Shown: positions 9,513 to 19,502 of the stretch, piece by piece
Layout: every line of letters starts with the position of its first letter
Position numbering within the stretch: position 1 is the first letter of the stretch
NCBI GenBank assembly: GCA_963801045.1
Contig: CAWDDC010000003.1
Coordinates: forward strand, 558,001 to 622,000
Direction of reading: 5' to 3'
DNA from: JACCWP01 sp963801045
GTDB taxonomy: Bacteria; Actinomycetota; Actinomycetes; Propionibacteriales; Nocardioidaceae
DNA length: 64,000 nucleotides
Position numbers and translations under genes: made by a program
Notes under the pieces: generated by a model
Told to the model about the DNA's origin: nothing
The model's input: the letters and a program-made list of their open reading frames with translations, nothing else
Database searches by the model: none

Positions 9513-10984
9513 GACGCCTTCTCCTGCGCAGCGGCACGCAGCTGCTGGTTGCGCCACAGCAGACCGATCGACACGAACGTGACGGCGAGCGGCATGGTGA
9601 GGGCGGTGTAGAACAACGAGTAGAAGATCTCGAGCAGCACGACGATCGTCCCCGCGATGCCGAGGATCGAGTGGTCGGTGCGATACGCCCACAGGGACCG
9701 GAGCAACCAGCCGCCGTAGAGCACGGCACCGAGGAAACCCTGGGCGATCAGCAGCAGCCACAGCTGTCCCGTGCTGCCGATGTCGCGCCCTCCGCACTTG
9801 GGACAGTCGGCCGACGGCCCGATCGCGATGCTGGCATCACTGCCGATGGTCTGGCGGGTGCTCCCGAATCCGATGATGGGGCTCTTGGACGCCCCGTTGA
9901 TGGCGTCGGCCGCGAGTGACCCCCGGGTCTCGTTGCTGTGGCCCGCGTCCAGGCGTGCCTGCACGATCCCGGTCAGGGGCGAGAGCGCGAAGATCGCCGC
10001 ACCCACGGTGAGGACGCCGACGAGCCCGGCCAGGACGGCGGTGCGACCCGCGGATCGCCAGCCGCACCGCCATCACGACGACGGCAGATGCCGACCCCGA
10101 TCCACATCCCGCGGTTGAGCGAGTAGACGATCGGCACCAGCGCGACCGCGAGCACCGCCCACGCGGCCATCCGCCGACGCCACGACCCCAGCACCGCCCA
10201 CCCGGCGACGAACCAGACGAGCAGCAGGGACAGGTTGTTGCCCCAGGCGTTGGTGAACGCGAACGGCGCAGACGGACGCGGCGACGTCTCGCCCAGCACC
10301 GGCTGCAGCTGCGCGAGCTTGACCTCACCGCGTGAGCCGACCAACGACTCCGGCAGGACGTAGGAGACGGGTGTCGAGAAGGCGAAGTCCTGGAACACCA
10401 CGCCCAGCGTGCCGAGCAGCACGGTGGCGAGTCCGAGCGAGACCATCCAGCCGATCACCCGGCGCCGGGGCAGCTGCTCCTCGGCGAGGTTGCCGATGTA
10501 GAGCATCGCGACGGTGACCGACAGGTAGTTGGCGAACCTGAGCAGGTAGGCGAGGTAGCGACCGACCCCGGACGAGGTCACGGTGTCGGCTGCCTCGACG
10601 TCGATGGCGGTGGCGCTGATCGCGACCAGCAGCAGGAACAGTCCCCAGATCCAGAAGCCGGGTGGGACCCGGATCCGACCACGGCGCACCAGCTGCCAGG
10701 CCAGCGGCGCCATCAGCAGCGGGAACACCATGTTGGTCACGCCGAGGGCCCACCACAACGGCCAACCCGCGATCGCCGCTCCCAGCTGCCACCCCTTCGG
10801 GCAGCCGGCGCCGGCGGCGGGGTGGCGGCCACTGCAGCACCTTCGGGCGCTCGGGACCGGACGGGACCGATGGCTCCGGGACGATGAGTGCGCCGTCGAT
10901 GTCCGAGGCGAGCCGATCGGGCACGACCCCCGGCGAGGACGCGTGCGACGCACCGGTCCGCGCCGATCGGTCAGCGATATCCAT
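9509..10984 (-). CDS. Wzy/O-antigen ligase-like polysaccharide polymerase (frameshifted)
   Basis: About 490 residues with roughly ten or more membrane helices (IAGWPLWWALGVTNMVFPLLM, PPGFWIWGLFLLLVAISATA, FANYLSVTVAMLYIGNL, LLLVWFVAGWAVLGSW, GFLGAVLYGGWLLRSLWAY). A large extracytoplasmic loop contains SPIIGFGSTRQTIGSDASI and a CPKCGG pair. This pattern matches the Wzy_C/O-antigen ligase family (PF04932), which polymerises or transfers undecaprenyl-linked repeats. The start is ATG 10984, inside the end of the upstream sulfotransferase (14-base overlap). Frameshifts occur near 10825 and as a pair near 10065-9990. The N-terminal 50 residues are hydrophilic, which is unusual but seen in actinobacterial members. 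Confidence 0.75.
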
Positions 10985-11908
10985 AGCGCCTCATCAACCG
11001 ACCGCAGACGAGCACGGTGACGCGCTGCTTCCAAGCCGGCAGCTCCCGCCGCCACGCCTCGTCCAGCCGCAGCGGCATCGGCCCGGTGCGCAGCCGGACC
11101 CGGCCGCCGGTCGCGGCGTGGCTGCCGCCGGTGCGGAGGCCCTTCGGGCGTCAGGAAGTCCAGGTCGCCCGTCACCGGCCGTGCGTCCGGTCAGGGCGAG
11201 CACCGACTCCATCGCCGCCCGTGGCTCACTGACCAGGTCCTCGTAGCGCACCAGCATCGACGGCACCCGGCGTCCGAGTCGGCCGATCATCGCGTTGACG
11301 GTCACCCACCGGCGGACGATCTGCTGCATGGAGCGGCGCTTCAGGTACGACCGCGGGCCGGCGTTGTCCGGCAGCGCGACCTCACGGCTCCACGAGTTCA
11401 GGACACCGCGGGGGTCACGGACGATGTGTCCCATCCGCAGCCGGATGCGCGGGTCACCGACCAGCAGGGTCGCGGTCGACGGCCGCTTGGTGGAGTCGAC
11501 GACGACCTCGGCACCGGAGACCGCCGACACGGCCCGGTAGAGCGCGACGGTCAGGTCGAGGTAGCGCTGCACGTCCCGCTGGTGCCGGGGCAGCAGCCGG
11601 CCCAGCCACCGCAGCGGCAGCCGCGCCGTCGAGTCGACCCGGCGCTGCAGGGCGAGCACCTCCTGGGCATCCACCTGCGACCAGCCACCGAAGGCGTGCT
11701 CGCCCACGGCCGTCCAGAACGGGCACTCGGCAAACGGCTGACCGCAGGCGCACAGCTGGTTGCGCACCGGTCCGGCCTGCCAGAGGTAGAACAGCTCGCC
11801 GACGTCGCAGTGGTCCGGCAGCTGGCCGACCATCAGGTCGAACAGGGTGGAGCCGCTGCGCGGCATGCCGCCGACGAACACCACCGTGACCTCTGGCTCC
11901 GCTGTCAC
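10971..11908 (-). CDS. PAPS-dependent sulfotransferase, CxCG/CPFW subtype (frameshifted)
   Basis: About 311 residues from GTG 11908 (VTAEPEVTVVFVGGMPRSG). The P-loop is GGMPRSGSTLFDLMV and the cysteine motif is CACGQPFAECPFW. GHIVRDPRGVLNSWSREV is the 3'-phosphate motif, followed by MLVRYEDLVSEP. Two one-base shifts near 11190 and 11120 interrupt the C-terminal third; the corrected end is RRYGYR. The next upstream sulfotransferase ends four bases before this start, and the polymerase gene starts inside this one. It is clearly a paralogue of the genes at 11913 and 4845. Each copy may sulfate a different position or sugar of the same polymer (inference). Confidence 0.78.
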
Positions 11909-11912
11909 GGCC

Positions 11913-12857
11913 TCACCGATATCCGTACCGGCGGCGCAGCGGCGCCGTGACCAGTGTGACCAGTCGGCGCGACCGTGCCGGCATCTCCTGTCGCCACGCC
12001 TCGTCGAGGCGCAGCGGCATCGCACCACGTGCGAGCCGGATCCGCCCGCCGGCCACGACGTGCGTCTCCGGCAGCGTCACGCCCGCCGGGGTCACGAAGT
12101 CGAACGCGGACTCGTCCGGGGTCAAGCCACGAACGGCGAGCACGCGACCCAGCTCGCGCACGGGGTCGGCGACGAGGTCCTCGTAGCGGATCCGCACCAG
12201 CGGGACGCCCAACGACTTCAACGCCCCGATGAGGACGTTGACCGACACCCAGCGGCGCGCCACCTTGCGGGTGCTGCTCCGTGGCATCTCGCCCCGCAGC
12301 GCGGCCCCCTCGGGCAGCTGCACGTGCTTGCCGAAGGAGTAGGCGACCCCCCGCGGGTCGCGGACCACGTGCGCCACCTGCAGCTCGACGTCGGGCATCG
12401 TCCGCAGCACGTACGCCAGCGACGGCCGCTTCGACGAGTCGACGACGATCGAGCAGCCGGACACCTCCGCCACGGCTCGGTACAGGGCGCGCAGCAGCGC
12501 CGTGTACTCCTGCAGCGCCGCATCGAAACGCTGCGGCCGGCGGCGCGAGACCAGCATCGGGATGTGTACCGAGCGGTCGACCTGGTGCTGCAACCGGGCG
12601 ACCCGGTCGGGATCGATCTCGCTCCACCCGCCGTAGGCGACCTCGCCGACCCGCTGCCAGAACGGGCACGCCGAGAACTGCCGGCCGCACCCGCAGAGAC
12701 CGTCGTGGGCGACGTTGTTGCGCCACAGGTAGAACAGCTCGCCGACGCCGACGTGGTCGGGCAGCTGATGCAGCATCAGGTCGGTGAGCGTCGATCCGCT
12801 GCGTGGCATCCCACCGACGTAGAGCACGTGCAGCGGATCGGTGGCCGGGCCGGTCAC
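11913..12857 (-). CDS. PAPS-dependent sulfotransferase, CxCG/CPFW subtype
   Basis: The gene is intact, 314 residues from GTG 12857 (VTGPATDPLHVLYVGGMPRS), which overlaps the previous stop as GTGA. Motifs are GGMPRSGSTLTDLML, CGCGRQFSACPFW near residue 70, IVVDSSKRPSLAYVL, VAHVVRDPRGVAYSFGKHV and VRIRYEDLVADP, with a basic RRRYGYR tail. It is the best-preserved member of the CxCG/CPFW subtype in the long operon and a good reference for repairing the others. PAPS-dependent sulfate transfer is well supported by the two nucleotide-binding motifs. The acceptor is inferred from the neighbouring glycan export genes. Confidence 0.84.
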   Translation of the reverse strand: MTGPATDPLHVLYVGGMPRSGSTLTDLMLHQLPDHVGVGELFYLWRNNVAHDGLCGCGRQFSACPFWQRVGEVAYGGWSEIDPDRVARLQHQVDRSVHIPMLVSRRRPQRFDAALQEYTALLRALYRAVAEVSGCSIVVDSSKRPSLAYVLRTMPDVELQVAHVVRDPRGVAYSFGKHVQLPEGAALRGEMPRSSTRKVARRWVSVNVLIGALKSLGVPLVRIRYEDLVADPVRELGRVLAVRGLTPDESAFDFVTPAGVTLPETHVVAGGRIRLARGAMPLRLDEAWRQEMPARSRRLVTLVTAPLRRRYGYR

Positions 12858-13683
12858 GACGTCCCGGCCCCGGCGACGTCGGGCAGCCGCACGACGTGGT
12901 CGAGGTCGTCGAGCGAGTAGCCGAAGCCCGCGACCCGTTCGGTGAACCGTCGGTGCAACACGGCGGAACGCAACCGGGCGCGCGGTGACCGCCCCCCGGT
13001 GAGTCGCGCCCACTCCTGCCGGTAGCGGTCGCTGCGCGCCGGGTCGAGTCCGTCGGTGGGGATGTCGCCGTCGAGGCCGAGGAACGCGCGCACGCCGTCG
13101 AGGGTCGCGACCGGGTCGCCGACGAGGTCCTCGTAGGCGATGACGTGGACCCGGCGCAGATGTGCCGCGTCGGCCCAGAACAGCTCGTGTGCACGCAGCC
13201 AGTGGCCGAGCAGCCGGGACAGGCTTGCGCCGGGTCCCGCCCACCGACGGGTGGAGAGCGAGACCACCACGGGGTGCCGGACGACGACCACGAACTGGCT
13301 CGCGGGGAACAGCGCCTGCAGGAACCTGGTCATCAGCAGGTTGGGCGGCGACTTCTCCAGCAGCAGGTGGCGAGCCGAGGTCCCAGTGCGGCGTCCACTG
13401 CGCCAGCAGTCGTGCGGCGTTGTCCGCGTCGCGAGAGGCGACGACTCGTCCAGGTGCGCGTCGGCGAGCGAACGCGAAGCGTCCGGCGCCGCCGTGGGCC
13501 CGCGCCGGCGCGATAGACGTCCTGCAGGTGCTGACCCTCGTCCTCCTTGGCGTCGGTGCCGTGGAAGCCGCTCACCGCGGGGTGCCGCGCGAGCGTACGG
13601 GCCAGTGCGGTGGTGCCGCTGCGATGCAGACCCGCGACGAAGACGAGGCGCTCGGACGCCACCGTGGGAAGAGCAGGACTCAT
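12854..13683 (-). CDS. Sulfotransferase family protein (frameshifted)
   Basis: About 275 residues from ATG 13683, which overlaps the stop of the Wzz-like gene (ATGA). The P-loop is FVAGLHRSGTTALARTLARH, followed by VSGFHGTDAKEDEGQHLQDV. After frameshifts near 13510 and 13360 the rest reads TRFLQALFPASQFVVVVRHP, then VSLSTRRW and VHVIAYEDLVGDPVATLDGV. GLHRSGTT and VVRHP are the two PAPS-contact regions. It has no CxCG/CPFW motif, so at least three sulfotransferase subtypes occur in this locus. The frame near its start also reads through from the preceding gene, which is a frameshift artefact and not a fusion. Confidence 0.7.
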
Positions 13684-15282
13684 GTGTGCCGCGGCCACGC
13701 AGGGTTCTCGCCGCGGTGCCGCAGCGTGGGGGACGGCTGCTCGGCGGGCGTGGCTCGACGGGAGTCGGACGGACTGCCCGGGGTCGGGACGCGTCGTCCG
13801 GTCGGGTCGAGCGGATCGCTGCGCCGCGGGGTTGACCGAGGTCGGCGCCGGCGTCCGACGCTTCGACGACCTCGTCCCGGGCATGGTGATGGCGACGACC
13901 TGCTGCGCGCCCGACCGGCCGAGCTCGATGAGTACTTGGTTGAGGTGGTTGCGCCGGGTGCTGCCGAGCTCGACGACGACGACCACGACATCGACGTGCC
14001 GGGCCAGCACCGGCAGGTCGACCAGCAGGTCGTTGGTCGGCATCCCCAGCACGACGAAGCGGTCGGCGGAGCGGAGTCGTTGCAGCTCCCGGCCGAGCCG
14101 TCCCGAGCGGATCTCGCCGTCGGTGATGAGGTCGAGCTCGTCGTAGGTGGCGAGCTGGAGCAGGCCACGTTCGACCGGGATCGTCATCCGCGCGTCGAGG
14201 AACTCGTCCCGGGCCGGCTCCCGGCTGAGCCGCGTGGTCGGGATGTCCGACCGAGCAGCGATCGCCGCCAGGTGGATCGAGAGTCGCTCGGCCGCCAGCT
14301 GCGAGGCGGGTCCGACCAGCAGCACCGTCTCCGAGCCGCTCGGGCCCTGCGCGCGCAGCGTGTGGTAGAGACCGCGGCTGTCCTTGTCGTTGATCTCGAC
14401 CCTGTTGCCGCTGATCCAGGACGACGAGAGCGCCATCAACGGCGCGAGCGCGAACACCCGCTCCAGGTCGGCGGCGGTGTGGATGCGCTTGTCGAGGCGC
14501 TCGCGCAGCACGGCAGCGGCCAGGCCCAGCACCAGGCCGAGCATCACGGCACTCGGCAGGACGAGCAGCGGGTTGGGGTCTCGCGGGGCGCCCGGGATGC
14601 CCGCGTCGTTGATGATCTCGCCGGGGTCGACCGACTGCACGTTCAGGGGCGCGAGGGAGGCGTTGAGCGACACCAGCTGTCCCTGCAGGGTCGTGCGCCT
14701 GGCGGTCAGGATCGCTTTCTTGGTCGGGTCCTGGGCGGCGGACAGCTGCGCGGTGGTCTTCTGCAGCTCACCGGAGACGTCCTCGATCTGGGACTCGATC
14801 TGCTTGGACTCCCTGTCGACGACGTCCTGCGCCTCAGCCTCCCGGTTGTCCAGGTACGCCTGGGCAAATGCCTGTGCGCCGGCTTGCGCCTCGAGCGCGG
14901 TGGGAGCCGAGAACGCGATGTCGAGGATCGTGGTGTTGGGCGGCACCGTGACCGTCACCCGCTTGGCCAGCAGGATGCCCGTCAGGTCCGAGTCGAGGAT
15001 CTCGGCGGCGTCGTCGGCCACGACGGCGGACTTGACCAGCTGGGCCTCGGTGTCGAGGTTGATGGCGCTGCTGGTGCGCTCCCCCTCGGCGACCGCCTCG
15101 GTCTCCGTGGACGAGACACTCACCTTGGCGGTCGACACGAACGTCTGCGCGGCGACGTCCAGGTAGGCGACGCCTGCGGCACCGCCCAGCAGGAGGCCGA
15201 TCAGGATCCAGGCCCATCGCCGCCGGACGAGGGCGACATAGTCGCGCAGGTCCCGGGCGTGGGCGGCCACGGCATCAGCCAC
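13680..15282 (-). CDS. Wzz/chain-length determinant-type polysaccharide co-polymerase (frameshifted near C terminus)
   Basis: About 533 residues from GTG 15282, preceded by GGGAGGGG. The N-terminal helix RRRWAWILIGLLLGGAAGVA and a second helix (LLVLPSAVMLGLVLGLAAAV, near residue 235) flank a periplasmic-type domain with a coiled-coil section (ESKQIESQIEDVSGELQKTT). This is the Wzz topology (PF02706). A C-terminal cytoplasmic region resembles a BY-kinase/P-loop fold (ETVLLVGPAS..., VVVVVELGS) but lacks a clear Walker A GxxGxGKS, so kinase activity is doubtful. It ends in a basic tail after a one-base shift near 13800. The expected role is control of polymer chain length together with the Wzy-like protein. 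Confidence 0.78.
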
Positions 15283-15403
15283 TCTGCCCCTCCCACGAAC
15301 AGGTCGCCCCAGACCGCGACGGGAGAGCCAGATCCGGGCGGCGGGCAACGGCAACCGGGTCCGCAATCGGCCCCGTCATCCGAGTGTATCGACCTTCGAG
15401 CCG

Positions 15404-16820
15404 CTAACTGGCACCATCGGAACGGGTCACGGCGCTGATCGTCTTGCGCGCGATGTCGAGATCGCTGCGCAGCGTCCAGTTGTCGACGTAGTCCAGGTCG
15501 AGTCGCACGGACTCGTTCCAGCGCAGCGCGGACCGTCCGCTGACCTGCCACAGTCCGGTCATACCGGGCTTGACGACGAGCCGGCGGCGGATCCAGTCGT
15601 CGTAGGCGTTCGTCTCGTCCAGCAGCGCCGGGCGCGGACCGATCAGGGACATCCGGCCCTGGATGACGTTGATCAGCTGGGGCAGCTCGTCGAGCGAGCT
15701 GCGGCGCAGGAAGCGACCCACCCTGGTGATGCGCGGGTCGTCGGCGATCTTGAACAGCGGTCCGGCCCCCTCGTTCAGCATCTCCAGCTCGGCCCGCACC
15801 GCCTCGGCGTCGACCCGCATCGTGCGCAGCTTGTACATGGTGAACGGACGGCCGCCCTGCCCGGCCCGGGTCTGGCGGAACAGGCCGGGTCCGGGAGAGT
15901 CGAAGCGCACCAGCAGCACCAGCCCGATCAGGATCGGCGAGACCAGCACCAGCAGCAGCGCGGCCAGCAGGCGGTCGGCGACGGTCTTCACCAGGACGGA
16001 CAGCACCGGGCGACGCGCCGGCCGCACCGACAGCAGCAGCCGGCGGCCCAGCAGTCGCGGATCGATGCGCCGCGGCACGGCGCCGTGCACCTCCGCCGCC
16101 ACCGCCAGCTCCACGTTGGTCCGCTCGAACGCCCAGCTCAGCCGCCGGACGTCGTACGCGGTGACGACGGGTCCGGGGGCGACGACGACCTGGTCGACCC
16201 GCAGCTCCTGGGCGAGCTCGACGGCCTCGTCGAGGCCGCCGAGCACCGGGTAGCCGGAGATCTCGGGCGGCAGGTTCTCGGCGTCGTCGTCGGGCGAGAT
16301 CAGGCACAGCCCGACGATGCGCACCTCGGGCTGGGACTCCCACTGGGCGACGAGGTGGCTGACGGCCAACCGGTCACCGAGCAACAGGGTCGAACGGGGC
16401 CGGCGCAGCAGGGCGCTCGCGCCGCGGAAGGCGAACGGGATCGCGGCCACGATCAGCACCCCACCGACCGCGGCACGCAGCTCGGGCAGGTCGATCAGGC
16501 CGGTGTAGGCCAGCGCGAGCAGCACCGCACCGGCGACGACGAGCAGCCGCTTGACCGGTCGCTGCGACGTCCACCGGTCGTAGGCCGGCAGCGCGGCGAT
16601 CTGGGCCAGCAGCAGCGCGGCCGCGGCGAGGGCGAAGGCATTCGGGCCCGACCCGGTTCCACTCGACCACGGTGACGGCGATCGCCGTGGCGACGATGAG
16701 CCCGGCCTCGACGGGCGCGTGTCGTCGGCCGTGCCAACGAGACGGCGGCGTCGCGGGCGCGCCAGGCCCGAGGACCACGTCCGGAGCCGCACCCGTGGTC
16801 GTGGTGGTGGCCTCACTCAT
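15404..16820 (-). CDS. Undecaprenyl-phosphate sugar phosphotransferase (WbaP/WcaJ-like), operon leader
   Basis: About 471 residues from ATG 16820 (MSEATTTTTG), preceded by GGGGGGAG. Several N-terminal helices and a CoA-binding-like domain (TLLLGDRLAVSHLVAQWES) precede the catalytic domain of PF02397. Hallmarks are MYKLRTMRVDAEAVRAELE, RITRVGRFLRRSSLDELPQL, INVIQGRMSLIGPRPALL and VKPGMTGLWQVSGRSALRW. The enzyme starts repeat-unit synthesis by transferring a hexose-1-phosphate to undecaprenyl phosphate at the membrane. One shift near 16650 splits the N terminus. It is the first gene of the minus-strand operon. 121 bases separate it from the Wzz-like gene. Confidence 0.86.
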
Positions 16821-17185
16821 CGAACAACTCCCCCCAACGTCCCTGCCCTGCCCCGCACCGACGTGACCCGAGCGTCTGGCATCGCGCGGGCCGACGCGGA
16901 CGACCGTGCCGTCGCGAGCCGGGGAAACGTGCATGAGCGGGTCGCGGTGCGCCTCAAAGCATCTCCAGTCGTTTCTTCGTCCCCGTGCCCGGGAGAGGCG
17001 GAACAATCGCGGGGCACCGACCGGTGGCGGACCGTCGAGCACCCCGCGACTGAGCGTTTGCGACCACACTCAGTCTGCCTAGCATCATGCGCCCGTCAGG
17101 CCGGCGTACGTCCTCCGACCTGCAGAAATGGACGGCGGAAAGTTGCGGTCGACGGATTTTGCGAAGAAGGTTGTGCGTGCGCACC
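16821..17185. promoter_or_regulatory. Intergenic region upstream of the polysaccharide operon
   Basis: This gap of 365 bases carries no convincing gene. It lies between the pth stop (17186) and the first polysaccharide gene (16820), both on the minus strand, so it must hold the operon promoter. Positions about 17120-17185 are AT-richer than average. On the minus strand, ATGATGCTAGGCAG (about 17076-17089) looks like a -10 region, but I could not pair it confidently with a -35. No strong terminator after pth was seen. Confidence 0.35.
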
Positions 17186-17800
17186 TTATGTGATGCGAGA
17201 TCGGCCGTGAAACTCACTTTGAGTAATCGTGAGACCACGGAGAATCACACTTTCGGTGATGTCGGCCGCCAGGACGGCCTGCGTCCCGAGCTCGCGGCGC
17301 TCCGCGGCGGTGTAGGCCGACAGCACGAAGTCGGCCGGGTCCTGGCGCCCCGGCGGCCGCCCGATGCCGACCCGCACCCGGCCGAAGTCAGCGGTGCCGA
17401 GGGCGCGCTGCACCGAGCGCAGCCCGTTGTGCCCGCCGGCGCCTCCGCCGAACTTGGCCCGCACCTCACCGAACGGCAGGTCCAGCTCGTCGTGCACGGC
17501 GATCACGTGGTCCGGCGCCACCCCGACGTACGACGCCACGGCGGCCACCGGCCCGCCACTCTCGTTCATGTAGGTGCGCGGCCGGGCGAGCACCACCCGC
17601 GGGGACGGGTCGGATCCCGGCGGGCCGAGCCGGCCCTCGATCGTGTCGGCCCGCCCGCTGCGATGGCGACGCCAGCTGCCGCCGACCCGCTCCGCGAGCA
17701 GGTCGGCCACCAGGTAGCCGACGTTGTGGCGGGTCAGCGCGTAGGACGGACCGGGATTGCCCAGGCCGACGACCAGCCAGGGGTCAGTCGATCCGGACAC
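17186..17800 (-). CDS. pth: Peptidyl-tRNA hydrolase
   Basis: The gene is intact, 204 residues from GTG 17800, seven bases after rplY. WLVVGLGNPGPSYALTRHNV contains the N10-type and catalytic histidine region. Further family blocks are LARPRTYMNESGGPV, VIAVHDELDLPFGEVRAKFG, GGAGGHNGLRSVQRALGT and RVRVGIGRPPGRQDPADFVL. It recycles peptidyl-tRNA released from stalled ribosomes by cleaving the ester bond. Length is normal. The adjacency to rplY is the usual actinobacterial arrangement and supports co-transcription. Confidence 0.96.
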   Translation of the reverse strand: MSGSTDPWLVVGLGNPGPSYALTRHNVGYLVADLLAERVGGSWRRHRSGRADTIEGRLGPPGSDPSPRVVLARPRTYMNESGGPVAAVASYVGVAPDHVIAVHDELDLPFGEVRAKFGGGAGGHNGLRSVQRALGTADFGRVRVGIGRPPGRQDPADFVLSAYTAAERRELGTQAVLAADITESVILRGLTITQSEFHGRSRIT

Positions 17801-17807
17801 GGCCGGT

Positions 17808-18510
17808 TCAGTCGTCGCTCGACCCGGAGGACGCGGACTCGTCCGCGCCCGCCTCGGGCGTCGCCGTCCTCGCCGGCTGCCGGCGGCTCGGCGTCGACGT
17901 CGATCTCGGACTCGTCGCGCTCGATGCCCGCCTCGGCCTCGGCCTCGGCCAGCTCGGCCTCGAGCTCGTCGGCCGTCGGCGCCGCGACGATGTTGACCAC
18001 GAGGACGTCGGGGTCGGTGACCAGCGTCGTGCCCTCCGGCAGCTCGAGGTCGGACGCGTGGATCTGCGAGCCGATGTCCAGGCCCTCGACCGACACGTGC
18101 AGCGACCCGGGCAGGTGGGTGGCCTCGGCCTCGACCGAGATCTGTCCGGTCTCGGTGACGACCAGCGCCTCGGAGACCGCCTCGCCCTCGATCACGATGC
18201 CGATCTCGATGGTGACCGTCTCGCCGCTGCGCACCAGCTGCAGGTCGGCGTGCTCGATGAAGCCCTTGATCGGGTCGCGCTGCACCTGCTTGGCCAACGC
18301 GAGCTGGCCGCCGCCGTTGATGTTGATCGACAGCAGCGCGTTGGGGTTCTTGAGCGCGAGCATGAGGTCGTGTCCCGGCAGCGACACGTGCACCGGTGGC
18401 TCCCCGTGCCCGTACAGGACTGCCGGCACCTTGTCGGCGCGCCGGATGCGGCGGGCCGCACCCTTGCCGAACTCGGTGCGCGGTTCGGCGTCGATGCTGA
18501 TCTCAGGCAC
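17808..18510 (-). CDS. rplY: 50S ribosomal protein L25/general stress protein Ctc (frameshift near end)
   Basis: About 233 residues from ATG 18510 with the two-domain Ctc/TL5 architecture. The N-terminal 5S rRNA-binding domain reads EPRTEFGKGAARRIRRADKV, PAVLYGHGEPPVHVSL. The C-terminal beta domain reads HLPGSLHVSVEGLDIGSQIH, ASDLELPEGTTL. An acidic tail follows. One extra C near 17862 throws the raw frame out. Removing it yields a tail ending in SGSSDD and a stop at 17808, just before pth. It binds 5S rRNA in the large subunit. Confidence 0.93.
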
Positions 18511-18671
18511 GGGGGGACAGCTCCTCGGTCGTTCGTCGTACGGCGGCGGTCGTGCTGGCTGGCCTCACGAGCGGGTGCGGAGGACCGCGTGCGGCACCGA
18601 ACCACCGCGTCGATCACGGGGCGCTCCGGTCGGATCCGGACCGCTCCCCTCGCCGAGGCAACCGCAACAGT

Positions 18672-19498
18672 CTAGCGAGCGTCGACGGCCGTCGTCACCG
18701 TGGTGTCGGGGACAGCGCTCGGCGTCGGCCGCGTGCCGCCGCCAGACCTCGCGCAACGCGTGCACCGCGGCGGGGTCGACGCCGTGCTCCTTCGCCGTGG
18801 CGGCCAGCTCGTCGAACTCCGGGCCCCAGCGCCAGGCGACCGCGTCGAGCGACTGCTCGAGCCCGTCGTCGGCCAGCACCTCCGCGCCCGGACGGAAGCC
18901 CTGCGCCGACAGGACGTCGGCGACGCCTGCCTGCGCCGCGAGCTGGCGGGCCAGCAGCGCGAGCGCCTGCCGGCCCTTGCCGTAGAGCGCGAACGCCGCC
19001 TTGGCCGCGCTGGCCTGACCCACCTCGTCCCCCGCCGGCTGCGGGTGCACCGCGCTGCCGGACCAGAGCGCAGCGACCGTGCCGACCGCACCGGGGTCGC
19101 CGGAGAGCACGAGGTGGGTGGTGCCGCGCTCGGGGCGGGGCGGTGGGCCGATGATCGCTGCGTCCACGAACGCCTCGGCGCCGGGCAGGGTGGCCGCGGC
19201 CTGTCGCAGCGTGGCCGGAGACACCGGGTTGGCCTCGACGTAGACACCGCGCGAATCCGCTCGCAGCGACCGCCCGCGCCACCTCGAGCGCACCCTGCGG
19301 CGCGCAGCAGGCCAGGGCGACGTCGGCGTCGGCGAGGTCGGACCAGGCGTGCGCGCTGAGTCCGGCCTCGGCCGCGCGGTCGGCCGATGCCGCGCTGCGA
19401 CCCTCGGGCACCCACCAGACGTCGTGCCCGGCGGTCACCAGCTCAGCGCCGAGCCGCGAGCCCATCGCCCCCGGGTGGAGGACGGCGACCCGTGCCAC
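18672..19498 (-). CDS. NAD(P)-binding 6-phosphogluconate dehydrogenase-like protein with DUF1932 (frameshifted)
   Basis: About 274 residues from GTG 19498, four bases after the prs stop. The Rossmann start is VAVLHPGAMGSRLGAELVTA. After a corrected extra base near 19265 it continues GVYVEANPVSPATLRQAAAT, VDAAIIGPPPRPERGTTHLV. The C-terminal helical domain (VGQASAAKAAFALYGKGRQA) matches the DUF1932 group (PF09130). A second shift near 18710 restores DTTVTTAVDAR at the end. The family resembles beta-hydroxyacid dehydrogenases but its substrate is not known. Its place downstream of prs suggests only co-expression, not function. Confidence 0.75.
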
Positions 19499-19502
19499 CG
19501 GC

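Noticed and set aside
8091..9611. Long plus-strand open frame opposite the kinase gene
   Set aside because: It is Arg/Pro/Gly-rich with no family motif, and lies antisense to a coding region with clear catalytic motifs; a common effect of high GC.
13333..15366. Apparent Wzz-sulfotransferase fusion protein
   Set aside because: An ATGA junction at 13680-13683 and the proper Wzz end in another frame show two genes; the read-through comes from one inserted base.
13162..15438. 758-codon plus-strand open frame opposite the Wzz-like and sulfotransferase genes
   Set aside because: Composition is a codon-position shadow; no domain, RBS or promoter was seen.
1..16820. Genomic island or mobile element carrying the polysaccharide locus
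   Set aside because: No integrase, transposase, direct repeats or tRNA boundary were seen at the right edge; the left edge is outside the window.
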